DNA of 64,000 bases, from positions 131,591,251 through 131,655,250 of the forward strand of contig OY726557.1 in assembly GCA_963383645.1 (NCBI GenBank), given 5' to 3'. The position numbers and the translations under genes are program-made. Of the stretch, positions 34,233-46,479 are shown piece after piece. This DNA comes from Muscardinus avellanarius (lineage: Eukaryota; Chordata; Mammalia; Rodentia; Gliridae). The stretch's first letter is position 1. Every line of letters begins with the position of its first letter. The notes under the pieces were generated by a model. That model did no database searches, was not told where the DNA came from, and worked only from the letters and a program-made list of their open reading frames with translations.

Positions 34233-34864
34233 GCTTCTTTCTACCTGTGGGTTATGTGAATGACAATATTTGGATTCTCAGGATGCTGAAAAGGAGGGTG
34301 ATCGTTATGATAGTTACAAGTATTTGTTTTTACTGCATACAAGAATGGAACCAGCACTGAACTGCAAGTTAATGGGATGTAGGATTAGCTTCCACATCTG
34401 ATTATATCAAGTGCTAAGGGCTCTGGTAGATTTTCCTGCTGCAGAACAACTAGCTCCTGAAGAGGAAGCATGTTGTAATGAGAGAAGGGGCTCATAAGAG
34501 GATTCAGAGTGGGAAAGAAGTTCACAGCACACTAGCGCATCTCACACCCGAACCAAACCCATGCAAGATAGAGATCACACTTGGAGATGAGGATAGCCCT
34601 GAGAGCAGTGAGCAGTGGGTGGTGACAAGCATGGTGGCCACATATTTCTTTAGCAGGACCACAGCCAGGTTCTAAGCTTTGTTCTAGCTGCAATAAAATG
34701 GAACAGAGTCCCCAACTTCCACTTTGATTCATAACCTCTGAGGGAGTTTGAAAACATTCTAGATCAGTGGTAGCTCCTGGAAGAGAGATGCAAATTCGTC
34801 CTTAAAAAGAATGTTCTTGTTTAAGATCATAGAATAAGAACAGTCTTAAAATGGAATAAATATG

Positions 34865-35081
34865 CCAGGCCTGGTGGCCCATGCTTGTAATTCCAGCATT
34901 CGGGAGACGGAGACTGGAGGATCGCAGTTCTGAGACAGCCTCAGCTCCTTAGCAAGTCCCTTCGTGACTCAGTGAGACCCTGTTTCAAAAAATAAAAAGA
35001 CTAAAAAATAGGAGTGTGGGCATAGCTTGGAGGTCCAATGCCCCTGGGTTCCATCCCCAGTACTGCAAAAAAAAAAAAAGA
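34865..35081 (+). mobile_element. B1-dID SINE
   Basis: Complete, with an A tail, and flanked by a 12-base perfect direct repeat GGAATAAATATG (34853-34864 and 35082-35093). Confidence 0.93.
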
Positions 35082-35239
35082 GGAATAAATATGAACTCTA
35101 AATTCAAGGTCATCAAGTATCAAGAAGGCAAGTTAGCATGAATGAGAATCAGATGAAATAGTAAACAACAGATGTAGACCACCAGGACGGTAAATGTAGA
35201 AATTATCTGATATTTAATACGAAGGATCTATGTATAAAC

Positions 35240-35821
35240 TCCAAAGGAATGATACACAGAGAGGATCTAGCAATGACAGATTGTCAGAGAGAGCCATATA
35301 GATTCAAACTGTAATGAGATCAAACATTTACAATGAAAAATATGACTACTGAAATTGAAAAAAAAACCTTAATAGGTGTGTTAGTTGATTGAGTATAGCT
35401 GCAGAGAACATTATTGATCAGCAGTGTTTGTTGAAAGAAGGTACTTAGACTGCAGTTTACAGAGCCAGTGGGTTGAGTATATAAAAGAGAAATAAAGAGA
35501 ATGGAGGTTAGAATAAAAATTCTAATATTTATATAATCAAGATTCTCAAGGGAGGTAATAGAAAGAATGGAGAAGTGAGCACTTGAAAAGTTTTTAGCAG
35601 AAAATTTTCTAAAATTCTGATTAAAATATAAACTCATAGATTTGAGAAACATTAATCTGGGTGTGGTGGTGCATGCCTATATTCCCAGAACTTGGGAGTC
35701 TGAGACAGAAGAATCACAGGTTTGAGGCCAGCCTCAGCAACTTAGTGAGACTGTTTAAAAAGAAATAGGGCCCAAGTGTCAAGTGTAGCTCAGAGGTAGA
35801 ATGCCCCCGGGTTCAACCTTC

Positions 35822-35902
<81 letters not shown>

Positions 35903-36735
35903 AACTTTAATAATTTAGAGTAGATCAACAGAGCTAAAAGTTTATTATTTAAAAGGCTAATAAAAAAGAATAAAGTGACATCTATTTGGAATAAAAATAT
36001 GATAAAACAATTAAGTTGAAAAATGATATAATAATTATAGATATGAGATATTAAAGACAGAGATTTAAACTTTATGGCAGAAAATTTTCATTTAAAATGA
36101 AAACTTTTTAAAGAAAAGTATAGTTATACAATAATATCAATAAGAGTTAGGGTATATGAATAAATTTATATTAAGAAATTAAATGAGAGTTTGAAAATTT
36201 CTGCAAAGAAAATACCAGATGGTCTTACCAGCCACTTTTCTCAAATTAATATCAAATAAAACAGGTAATTCCAAATTAATGTAATCTTATATAAACTTAA
36301 GAGAAGCAAAAATGTACACTTTTATAAATCATGAACAGGGTTGAACTTGAAATAAAAAATAAACAAGACAGAACAATAAAAAAAATTTATAGGCTACCCT
36401 CTCTTATCAACTTAAGTGCAAAAATGTCTTAAATGAAGTATTATTAACTAAATCAAGTAATATATTTGTAAAAGATACTATGAGGGTGGTTTAACATTAA
36501 AAATTTCATAATCATCCACTCCTACATTACATTAAGGATACAAATCTTAAGTGATCTTAGTAGATCAGTAGGTATAGTAAAAGTATTTAGTAATATTCAA
36601 TATCCACTCATGATTTCAAATATGATCAAATAAACCTCATAAAAATATTTCAGGAGAGCATTTTCTTACCTTAAAATATAAATTGAATGAGAAGTGTTAG
36701 AAGCACTTTTCTTATTAAATTATTTTCTTACACTT
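35240..36735 (+). mobile_element. Ancient L1 ORF2 remnant, interrupted by a SINE
   Basis: The stretch is A-rich with L1 ORF2-like runs (AGAGCTAAAAGTTTATTATTT, TATTCAATATCCACTCATGA) in sense orientation and no open frame. The SINE at 35655-35900 splits it. Confidence 0.55.
35655..35900 (+). mobile_element. B1-dID SINE with long (AC)n tail
   Basis: SINE body 35655-35825, then a nearly pure CA repeat to 35900. Confidence 0.9.
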
Positions 36736-36836
36736 AAATATTTAATAGGCCTATTGGTTATAAAGATATAATTGACCTAAGATAAGTTTCAAATACTTCA
36801 AGTGCACAATGTTATAAGTTTTAACACATGCATGCA

Positions 36837-36881
<45 letters not shown>

Positions 36882-37300
36882 TGTACTGGGAACTGAACCC
36901 AAGGTGCACTTTACCACTGAAATACACCCCCAGCCATTTTATTCTATTATTATTTTTTATTTTGACTTAGTGTTTCTCTTAAGTTGTACATTCTGGTCTC
37001 AAACTTGTGATCCTCCTGCCTCACTCTCGCTGGTATCTGAAATTACAGGCGTTTGCCACCACGTACAATTTATTATTGATTTTTTAAGATTACTTTTAAT
37101 ATTCTGAATGTAAGCAGCAATATTTTATCAAAGTTTGTAGCTGGCTTCACAGAATCTTTAAAAGAACAAAGTTCTTAATTTTGAAGAAGTCCCGCTTATA
37201 CCTCTTCTTAGACATGTCAACAACTTTGCAATCATATTCCATCCAAGTTTCTGTGTCCAAGCCATTGGCCACAGCTCAGGAGTTGACATAAACTCACATG
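36736..37300 (-). mobile_element. L1M-type 3' region with inserted SINE
   Basis: TATAATTGACCTAAG...AAGTGCACAATGTTATAAG resembles the 3' untranslated region of old mammalian L1 elements. The resemblance resumes after the SINE at 36839-37066. Confidence 0.4.
36839..37066 (-). mobile_element. B1-dID SINE with (GT)n tail
   Basis: A GT repeat (36839-36880) and then a minus-strand SINE body to 37066. Confidence 0.88.
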
Positions 37301-37619
37301 TCTGGCCATTTTACTTCCAAGAAAAATGAACATCCAGGTGGACTGCTTAAAGATCTGCCCAATAGGAAGATTTTTCCTTTACCACTATCCTTCAGAAGGT
37401 CCCAGAAAGGGGCTGTAGTCCTTTCTGTGCCTGTCCTTTACTGTTTGATGCTTGTACATTGTAAACCATCTGTGAGCCATATCTAAGTTTTCTCTCCCTC
37501 CAACAACTGATTTTAGAGCACTCTCAATGAGGACATAAGTGAAGGCTGGGAGAGAAAAGCTGATATAGCAAGAGGGGAATCACAGGCATTTGAACAAATC
37601 TTCATGTAACTTGTACTGT

Positions 37620-38341
37620 ATCCATCATAATCCTTACAGCTATAATTTAACAGATAGACCATGCAACTTAAAGAAGAAAAGGTTTGTTTTCTTAGGGTTT
37701 TGGGTTCAGTCCATCTGAGGCCAGGGACCCCAGATCTTGGGGCATGGCGGGAGGAAGTGGAAAACGGTAGAACTCAGGGGCTGGGCTGTGCTCTTCATGT
37801 TCAGAGGTGGGAAGCAAGAAGGTGAGCTTGTGGAGGAGGAACCATATATATAATCTCCAAGGCCAGACCCTCAGGAACTACCTCCTCCAGCCACACCATA
37901 CTGGCCTACCATTACAATGGATTTGTCCACTTTTGTCTGGGATACAATCCTCATGACTCAATTATATCAACCCGGAATTTTAATAAATGAGTTCTTTAGG
38001 GAACATTTACTTTTTAAAAATTTTATATTGGTGCATTGTATTCATACATCTTAATGGGATGCAAGATGGTGGAGGCACACATGCACACATCACTCAATTA
38101 ACCCTTACCCAGTTCTCACCCCATTCCCTCCTCCTCCCTCCTTCTCATGTTTGGCCTAGTGATTGACATTGATATGTTTGTTAAAGTACAACATGTACAT
38201 TAGAGAATTTCCCTCTTTCCTGCTTCCATCCCCTCAGTTAGGTTGCCTTATTTGCTCATCTATAGAATCTCCTTCTTTGTCTAGAGTTCCTCCTATGACC
38301 TATTTTTCTTTTAGGGAACATTTTCTACCTAACTATAACTT
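37620..38341 (-). mobile_element. MaLR-type LTR, copy 1, interrupted by an L1 3' end
   Basis: The sequence is about 75-80% similar by eye to 38566-38953: both have TCAGTCCATCTGAGGCCAGG-like and TACAATGGAT...TCAATTA blocks in the same order. A 14-base target duplication shows that the L1 piece at 38009-38309 was inserted into it later. Confidence 0.65.
38009..38309 (-). mobile_element. L1 3'-end insertion with target duplication
   Basis: The minus strand ends in a short A-run (plus-strand TTTTT at 38011) and matches 48665-48950, another L1 3' end in the window. It is flanked by perfect TTTAGGGAACATTT repeats at 37995-38008 and 38310-38323. Confidence 0.8.
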
Positions 38342-38368
38342 GCTGCTCCTGGCCCTTAAAGAGTTCAT

Positions 38369-38563
38369 GCCCAGCTCAGAACACATTCCGGAGGCTGAGA
38401 CCAGAGGATCGCGGTTCGCGGACAGCCTCAGCTATTTAGTGAGGCCCTCTGCAACTCAGTGAGACCTGGCTTCAAATAAAGAATAAAAAATAGAGCAGGG
38501 GGTGTAGCTTGGAGATTGAATGGCCCTGGATTCCATCCCCAGACCTGCAAAAATAAATAAATA
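38369..38563 (+). mobile_element. B1-dID SINE, 5'-truncated
   Basis: It begins part-way into the B1 head; linker and ID tail are present, with an AAAT tail. Confidence 0.88.
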
Positions 38564-38565
38564 TT

Positions 38566-38953
38566 GATTATGTAACTTAGAGGAAAAAGATTTATTTTCT
38601 TATGATTTCAGGTATAGTCCATGTGAGGCCAGGGACCTCTGATCTCAGGGCATTGTGGCAGGAAGTGGAGGAAGAAAGAGTACATGGGCTGTGCTCCTCA
38701 CATCGCAGAGGAGGAAGGAAGAGAGCAAGCTGGGGATGTGGGGGGGAAGGAACCATATATGTAATCTCCAAGGCTGTGCCCGCAGGGACCACCTCCTCCA
38801 GCCACACCCTACTGGCCTAGCAGGTACAACCCAGATAAATCCATTACAATGGATGTATCCACCTCTGAGATTACAACCCTCATGGCTCAATTACATCAAC
38901 CCTGAATATTAATAAATGAGCTCTTTAGGGACATATTACATCTAACTATAACA
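38566..38953 (-). mobile_element. MaLR-type LTR, copy 2
   Basis: On the minus strand it starts TGTTATAGTTAG at 38953, a typical MaLR LTR start, and ends near 38566. Its relative at 37620-38341 has the same orientation. The two may be the LTRs of one decayed element or independent insertions. Confidence 0.65.
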
Positions 38954-38984
38954 TGTACCTTTAGGGTCTACTCAAGCCTAAGCT

Positions 38985-38985
<1 letters not shown>

Positions 38986-39040
<55 letters not shown>

Positions 39041-39439
39041 GGGGATTGATCTCAAGGACATTCTACATCCAAGCTATACCCCCCAGCCCTATTTTTTTTT
39101 TTTTTGCAGTACTGTGGAATGAACCCAGAGGCATTCTAGCTCCGAGCTATACCTCTAGCTCTATTTTTTATTCTTTATTCTGAAATAGGGTCTCACTGAG
39201 TTGCAGAGCGCCTCACTAAGTAGCCGAGGCTGTCCCCGAACTGTGATCCTCCTATCTCAGCCTCCCAAATGCTGGGATTACAAGTGTGCACCACCATGCC
39301 TGGTTTATTCTTTATTTTTGAAACAGGTTCTCACTAAGTTGTGGAGGGCCTTACAAAGTAGCTGAGGCTAGCCACAAATCTGTGATCTTCCTGTCTCAGC
39401 CTATCAAGTACTGGGATTACAAGTGTGTGCCATACTCAG
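38986..39439 (-). mobile_element. B1-dID SINE split by another SINE, with (GT)n tail
   Basis: The tail half is at 39038-39090 after a GT repeat (38986-39037). The B1 half resumes at about 39303-39439. The insertion between them is the SINE at 39091-39302. Confidence 0.85.
39091..39302 (-). mobile_element. B1-dID SINE inserted in a SINE
   Basis: Full minus-strand element from GCAGTACTG to ACCATGCCTGG with its own T-run, sitting inside the linker of the surrounding SINE. Confidence 0.85.
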
Positions 39440-39815
39440 CTTTTATTTTTATTTTGAAACAGAGAGCCAGGCGTGGTGGCGCACGCTTGTAATCCCAGCA
39501 TTTGGGAGGCTGAGACAGGAGGATCACGGTTCGGGGACAGCCTCAGCTACTTAGTGAGGCCCTCCGCAACTTAGTGAGACCCTGTTTCAAAATAAGGAAT
39601 AAAAAATTAGGACAAGGGGTGTAGCTCAGAGGTCAAATGCCCCTGGGTTCCATCCCCAGGCCCGCAAACAAACAAACAAACAAACAAACAAAAAACAGGG
39701 TCTCCCTAGGTGATGAGAAACTCACTACTTGCTGAAGCTGTCCTTGAAACTATGCTCCTCCTGTCTCTGCCCCATAAGTACTGGGATTACAAACATGTAC
39801 GACCACGCCTGGTTT
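39440..39815 (-). mobile_element. B1-dID SINE fragment split by another SINE
   Basis: The linker (TTTTATTTTTATTTTGAAAC, 39441-39460) and the B1 half (39694-39815) of one minus-strand SINE flank a plus-strand SINE. Confidence 0.8.
39472..39693 (+). mobile_element. B1-dID SINE with (AAAC)n tail, inserted in a SINE
   Basis: Well-preserved plus-strand element (GCCAGGCGTGGTGGCGCACG head, GGGTTCCATCCCCAG tail) with an AAAC repeat tail. AAACAG appears on both sides, a likely remnant of the target duplication. Confidence 0.9.
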
Positions 39816-39959
39816 ATAGAACATTTATTTGATGATGGAGTACTGCTGTGTATACCCAACCTTATGCCTTTCTGGGTCAGATTACACTCAGATTATGGGA
39901 GGCAAAAGTTTCAGGTAGAACTTAGTTAAATATTTAGTCTCTAATAATAGTCAGTATCA

Positions 39960-40180
39960 GCTGGGCATGGTGGTGCACGCGTGTAATCCCTGCTCTTGGG
40001 AGGCGGAGACAGGAGGATCGCACAGGTTCGAAGTCAGCCTTACTGGCTTAAGTGACCCTGTTTCCAAATAAAACTAATATAAAATAGGTCTGGGAGTGTA
40101 TCCCGGAGGTAGAAGGGTTTCCAGGAACCCCAGTACCCCCAAATAATAATAATAATAATAGTAATAATAATAATAAATAC
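39960..40180 (+). mobile_element. B1-dID SINE, variant-tail subfamily
   Basis: GCTGGGCATGGTGGTGC head, TTACTGGCTTAAGTGACC block, TTTCCAGGAACCCCAGTACC tail and an AAT repeat. Flanked by TCAGTATCA at 39951-39959 and 40181-40189. Confidence 0.92.
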
Positions 40181-40379
40181 TCAGTATCAAGCCAAGAGCT
40201 GTATCTCAAAAGGAGAGTAGTTATCTGCATATGATGTTAGGGCTTGGCTTCAAACTTCTAAGGATCTACACTGTGATTTACCTGTAAGGGCCTGCTCAAG
40301 GCTCCAGACAACTTTAGCTGTCACTGACTTTTCATTTACCATCAGATCTTAGGAATCGTTTGGCCCAAGTGACAAACCA

Positions 40380-42960
40380 GCTTATATGTTACCTTGGACC
40401 TGTTGCAGAACCTTTTCTTGTTCCAGGGCCTGGTAAAAATGAGCAGCTGTTTAGATGATTCAATAAATGAATTGGAAGGACAAACTCATATGGGGAAAAT
40501 GTTTCCTTGTAAATACAAAAAGGATGACGACTAGGCATAGTATCTAGGATATCTAGGGATATCTTGACATATGCCATTCTACTGGACCCCTAGAAATGTT
40601 AAGACATTCAGGGCACTTGAATTTTTGTCTGATGTTTCCTCACCAGATGACATGCAAATGTTTAACTAATCAGTCTAGTTGTTACTACTTTTACTCATGA
40701 GATCCAATCAACATAACACCATCAATGTCATCAATGTAAGACCCAGGTGATGCTTGCAGAAAGGAAAGGAAATCAAGAGATCCAATCAACATAACACCAT
40801 CAATGTCATCAATGTAAGACCCAGGTGATGCTTGCAGAAAGGAAAGGAAATCAAGATCACCTAGGACCCAGAGTAAGAGAGAGATGATATATTTCTGAAA
40901 TAAGACAGGGAAGGTGTATTAATAGCTGAAAGAAAATGGCTTCTGGTGGTAACAAATATGGAGGAAAAAAGTATTTGCCAGCTCAATAGCTGCATACCAG
41001 GTGCCAGGGGATATGTCAATTTGCTCAAGCAATGAAATCACATCTGGTACAGCAGGTGCAATAGGAATAACCACCTGGATATGTTTGTGATTTGCATTCT
41101 CAAGACCCATCTGTTTTCAACTTTCCAAACAGAACAATTGAGCAGGATGTGGAGGACATCACCACATCTTCGATCTTTATGTCTTTAAAATGGTAACAAT
41201 CCCATGAAATCCCTTCAGGAATCCTGGAACTCCATCCAGGGATATGATACTACTTTGGTTTTGGTTTACTGTTTTCCTAGGTATAGAAAGTTCTAGAGTT
41301 TTTGCTTGGCCTTTCCTACCAGATTAGCCCTCACTCTACTGGTGAGGAAACTGATGTGGGCATGCTGTCACTTGTTTAGTATATTCATTCCAAGAATACA
41401 TCCCAGAATTGGGGAAATAATTTCAGTATAATCCCACTGGAAGATGTTCCAAAGCTAAAACTGCATCTGATTTCCATAAATTGCTACTCTTACTAGTGGG
41501 CTATAGTGATATTTTAGGTCTTCTGGTATTAGTAACAGTTCAGAGTCAGCCTTCTTCACCATTGCATAGCCACTCTGATAAAACAGACAAGTCCGGGAAT
41601 TGAATGAGAAGCCAGAACTCTCTATTTTGGTGATTTAATTTCAACTTCTATTCACTTGACTTAGAACTTTCCCACTTAATTTAATAGACTGTCCATCTAT
41701 TTATTTCTTAAGGACAATAACCAACTAGTGGCACCATAGATATTTGTTAGTCATATTGCTGCTTTTACTCTGCTGTAAAGCATTATGGTAGCCCCTCTGA
41801 ATTTATCTTTGATGATTAAATGCTATCACTTGGCTCCTTTTATCTTGTGATTCAAGTATGTCCATTGCTTTTAAGTTTGTACGTGTCTCACTTCTAAGCA
41901 AGTAGATCCCACTATAATTTCTAACCCACTGAGAAGAGTGACTAGAACTCACGTCAAGAATGCTAGGTCTCCATTTATAATTTACTTCTCATAATTGTGA
42001 AAGACATGTTCCTTGGACCCTATCAGGGTGGATGAACAGGTCTTATATGATAAATTTACTCTAACATTCTAATCTTCCTAAGCCTTTGGAGAACCTCTGT
42101 AGCATAGCAATGCAGTTCTGGCATCTCAACTTTATTTAGTATCACCCAAATTGATAGGCCCATGTTCAGCCTACCAATCAAAATGTCAGAGCCTTTTCTA
42201 GTCCCTTGAGCCATAGCTTTGCATTTATCTAGAGAGCCCATATCAAATTCAGCCTGATGAACATTATGTTTCTTCTACAATTTCTCCACATGTATAATGT
42301 CCATTGTAACACATATGCCTCAGATTTTTTTCTGTTATAAATTTAAAGAATTATCCAGTTCATTTGAAATGTGGCAGACTATTTCATGAATTATACCTTG
42401 TATGAGGCCTGCTGGAACTTGGATCAAATAAAGGTCTAGAAGCAAAGGATAGTGGGAATGTCTCTGAGAAAAACCATCAATATCTTTTGAAGGCATTTCA
42501 ACCTTACGGGAGATTGGTACAGTTCCCTCAGGCAAAATGGGGCTAATCTCTTTAGAGAGGGGTAAAAATGTTGCTTCTGTTGACAAAAAAATTCAGCTGA
42601 ATTTTAAGGGTTCAAAAATCCCAATATTTATAAAAGTTTGCCTTGATAAATTCCAATTCCATTTTTTAGGATTCTATTCTTCCCCAATAACAACGGAAAA
42701 CAATCTGTGGGTTTCAAAATCAATTTGCATTGTAGTTCAACCACTCCATGGATTAGACTCTGAGTTAGGCTTTCAGAAATCTTAGCTCTGTTCCTACAGA
42801 AGATAAGAGTTTCTTTCAGGGATGACAAAGACACTTTCAGTTTATTTAGACTAAAAATGAGCTGAGAAATTTGCAGCCCAGAGATCAAGCTAATCTCTTT
42901 TTTATTCTTCCATTTTCCCAGCATAGCTAGAAACAACCAACTAATCTCATTATACTTGTT
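40380..42960 (-). pseudogene. Decayed ERVL-type retroviral gag-pol remnant
   Basis: On the minus strand an open stretch at 41110-40919 encodes a recognisable reverse transcriptase palm region of the ERV-L type: a Thr-Trp-Tyr-Ala-Ala-Ile-Glu-Leu-Ala stretch followed by Phe-Phe. The Tyr-Ile-Asp-Asp catalytic box follows at about 40730. Upstream (41111-42960) are short open pieces (42241-42056, 42586-42335, 42936-42628) that fit decayed upstream protease or gag/pol sequence. The coding capacity is broken throughout. No LTR was found at either side. An in-frame 78-bp tandem duplication covers the catalytic box. Confidence 0.8.
40699..40854. repeat. Exact 78-bp tandem duplication
   Basis: Bases 40699-40776 are repeated without a mismatch at 40777-40854. 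The unit contains the complement of the reverse-transcriptase YIDD codons. Confidence 0.97.
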
Positions 42961-43019
42961 TAATTAATTAAAATATTGTAAGGATCAAATACATGGTAAC
43001 CCATGTATTTTAAAGTACA

Positions 43020-43440
43020 GACATACACCACTTAATAACAGGAACATATTCTGAGAAGTGTCCTGTGAGGTGGTTTTTGTCATTGTGCAAACATCATAGA
43101 GAGTACTTCTACCAACTAACACAGCTGTGATTCCACTAGGTTATATAATCTTATGAGACCACCATCATAATATGGTCAGCCATTGACCCAAATGTCATTA
43201 TCTGGTATCTAACTGTATTTGATTATAGGCATTTAATAGTGATATTTTACATATTTCTATTGCCACATCATACCAAGGACTATTAGTGTCCTCTTTGCTA
43301 TGGGAAATAAAGTTATTATTGTCTTTAAATATAGTCAAATTAGAGAATCAATTCCAGGAACCTCAGAAATAATTCAGGAAACTCATCACTAAGATTCTCA
43401 TCCTTTAGAATTATTCTTGGTACTAAAATTAATATTAGTC
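43020..43440. repeat. Ancient interspersed repeat, family not named
   Basis: The stretch CACTTAATAACAGGAACAT...TTGTGCAAACATCATAGAG and TATAATCTTATGAGACCACC matches a common mammalian interspersed repeat that I recognise but cannot name with confidence. Confidence 0.4.
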
Positions 43441-43901
43441 AGGGTTATCCATAGAAACAGGACCATATGATATATATGAAAAGGAGGCTCATTTGCACTG
43501 GTTACCACTTCAGCCCACTGCCTCTTAGGCTTCAGTTTCTCAGATTTATACAACTATGATGAGAAAACACTCATAAAAGTTGAGCAAAGCAACTGTTACT
43601 TACAGATAGCCATCAAGGGACAGTAGATTAGGATTCATGTCAAGTTTCTCCTCTAAGTTCTAGGAAAGCTTCCCAAGGTAGATGGAGTCTTTTCTGTTCA
43701 TGCACAAATTTGTACCGCATCTGAGGGGCCCTGAAAAGCTGTCAGCCCTGGGTTTTGTATCCTGGGGTTAGGTGAGATGCTGGGCTCATGCATTTTAGGG
43801 CATCCTGTTCTAGGAGGGACAGGAACAGAATACAGTATATTCTGACCAGTTATTCCATATCTTGTAATGGTACATTCACAACATATTCTACAGCTATTCT
43901 T

Positions 43902-43917
43902 TCCTCCTTCCTTTCTC

Positions 43918-43965
<48 letters not shown>

Positions 43966-44162
43966 TTTTTCTTTCTTTCTTTTGGTACTGGGGTTCCTGG
44001 AAACCCTTATACCTCTGGGCTACACTCCCAGACCTATTTTTTATATTTTTATTTTGGAAACAGGGTCTCTTAAGCCAGTGAGGCTGGGTTCGAACCTGCG
44101 CGATCCTCCTGTCTCCGCCTCTCAAGCGTGGGGATTACAAGCGTGCGCCACCACATCTGGAC
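43902..44162 (-). mobile_element. Young B1-dID SINE, variant-tail subfamily, with (TTTC)n tail
   Basis: Minus-strand element 43983-44162 with a TTTC repeat (about 43910-43980) in place of its A tail. A perfect 15-base target duplication (43887-43901 and 44163-44177) marks a recent insertion. Confidence 0.94.
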
Positions 44163-44429
44163 TCTACAGCTATTCTTAAAAAACATCTATTTAACTATTT
44201 AATTTAGGAATTGCTATTACAGCAATTTAATTCTTAAGAATAGCTATAGAATGGATATTAGAGTAATTCTGGTCTTATACAATGAATTGAAAAGATGTTC
44301 CTCGTTTTCAATTTTATGCCATTATTCTCTATGTTGATTTTAATTGCCCCCCCAAAAGACATAAAAACCAAAAACTAATATAAGCTACCTACTAGAAACC
44401 CACTTTAACTATAAAGTAAAATGTTAAAA

Positions 44430-45770
44430 GCAAATACATGGAAAATTAGATACAAATTTAAAGCACTAATTAAAAGAAGCTTGAACAAAATTTGGTAGCT
44501 TATATTAGTTTTTGTTTTTTTTATGTCAGTATCAGCCTTTTAATTAGGATGATTAAGCCATTTCTTACATGTATTATTATTACTCATATGGTGAGTTTAA
44601 AATCTACCATCTTGTTTTTTGCTTTTAGTATTGTTCCATCCATACTTTACTTTTTGTTGTTGTTTTTCTTCCTTTTCTTAGATGAATTGAACATTTTAAT
44701 GATATTTTCTCTTTTGCTGTCTCATTTACTATCTTTAAGCATTTTATTAAGGGTTTATAATGTCTATCTTTAACTTAATAAGTATACTATCACATGATAT
44801 TATACCACTTTAGTATAGCTTAGGAGTATTATAAAAGTCTTTATTAATAATCTCTGTTTCTGGTTATTATATTATTATTGCTATACATTTAACTTCAGTA
44901 TATTTTACAAACCTCAGTATACATTAAAATATTTTTTGCTTTAAAGAGATTTGAGTAACACAGGTATATTTTATATTTATAGTTATCATGTCTAGTGAAT
45001 CTTCATGTCTTATATAGATCTATATTTGCCTAAAGGACTTTTTAAACATTTGTTTTAGTATAGTTATGCTGGAAGTAAAATATTTCACTTGTACAACTAA
45101 AAAACATTGATCTTACCTTTGAAAAATATGTTTTGCCATGCATAAAATTGTAGGATAAAATGGGTTTTCACAAATTTTAGTACTTTAAAGATATTGTTTC
45201 ACTTTTCTGGCTTTTATTGTTTCTGACTAGAAATATTCTGTCATCCTTAGCTTCATTCCTTTGTATAAAATGTACCTTTGATCTCTTGCTGCTCTGAGAG
45301 TTTCTCTTGAACTCAGGTTTTAAGTAATTTGATTATGATGTGCCTTTATGTGGTTTCCTTCATGTTTTTTGTACTTGGGGTTTACTGAGTTTCTTGGATC
45401 TGTGAATTTAGAGACTTTTATCAAATTTACAAAAAAATTGACTAATTTTCAACTATTTTTCTGCCACCTCCCAAATTCTTTTTTAGAGACTCCAAAAACA
45501 TATTTATGAGGCTCCTTGACATTACTAGAAAGCTCACCCTTTCTCTGTTTATTCACATTACTTGTGTGAATGCTGGTTGCTGTTTCCTCAAATCCTTTCA
45601 AGCATGCTTTTCTCAGTTGCTTTTGGTATGTCTCCACTTTCATGCCCTGATCATTACTCAGTTGGTGATTTTAGAGTGATCTTCTCAGCCATCCAGAGCA
45701 TTCTCCACTCTGGCAGTCTGTTCTGTGATCCTAGCCACCTTGACCTTCAGACTTAAAATTCACTCAACTG
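44430..45770 (-). mobile_element. Old L1 fragment
   Basis: The plus strand shows the antisense form of old L1 sequence, including ACTTTTCTGGCTTTTATTG, CTCTTGCTGCTCTGAGAG and GATTATGATGTGCCTTTATG. No frame is intact. Confidence 0.55.
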
Positions 45771-45783
45771 AGGGAGACCACCT

Positions 45784-45795
45784 TTTCCTCTTTCT

Positions 45796-45864
<69 letters not shown>

Positions 45865-45897
45865 CTCCCTTCCTTTCTTTTTTCTTTTCTCTCTTTC

Positions 45898-45932
<35 letters not shown>

Positions 45933-46179
45933 TTTCTTTCTTTTTTCTTTCTTCCTTTCTTCTTTTGTTCTTTCTTTCTTTCATAATGGATGTTGAACCC
46001 AGAGGCAGTCTACTCCAAACTACACTCCCAGCCCTATTTTATTTTTTATTTTGAAACAATGTTTCACTAGTTGCTGAAGCACCTCACTAAATTGCTGAGG
46101 CTCTCCTTGAATTTATAATTTTCCGGTCTCAGTCTTCTAAGTACTGGGATTACAGGCATGTGCCACTGGCACCCAGCTA
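45784..46179 (-). mobile_element. B1-dID SINE with (CT)n(TTTC)n tail
   Basis: The SINE body is 45982-46179. A compound CT and TTTC tract (about 45797-45981) replaces the A tail. AGACCACCT flanks the whole (45775-45783 and 46180-46188). Confidence 0.92.
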
Positions 46180-46479
46180 AGACCACCTATTTCTGATTGC
46201 AGTCTGAATTGGTAACTCTCATCAGGATGTTAAGAGGGCAATAGTAGATAAGTCTCCCCCTACCCCTTAGAAATCATTTGGCTTGTTGTTTAATAGCCAA
46301 TGTTTTGGAAAGCATTATTTTACATATTTTTATTGCTTTATAATTGTTTTAGGAGGGAAAGTAGATGTGGTCCCTCTTACTCATCTTTTTCATCATGGAA
46401 GACCTACTTGCTTCTTACTCCTCTCTCACAAATTACCCTGTTTTTTATTTTTGACCTTTGATACAGAATATTGATCTCA

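Noticed and set aside
43850..46054. Lys/Glu/Arg- or Phe/Ser/Leu-repeat proteins
   Set aside because: Translations of TTTC and CT microsatellites; not genes. The same holds near 11100, 21600 and 59000-59240.
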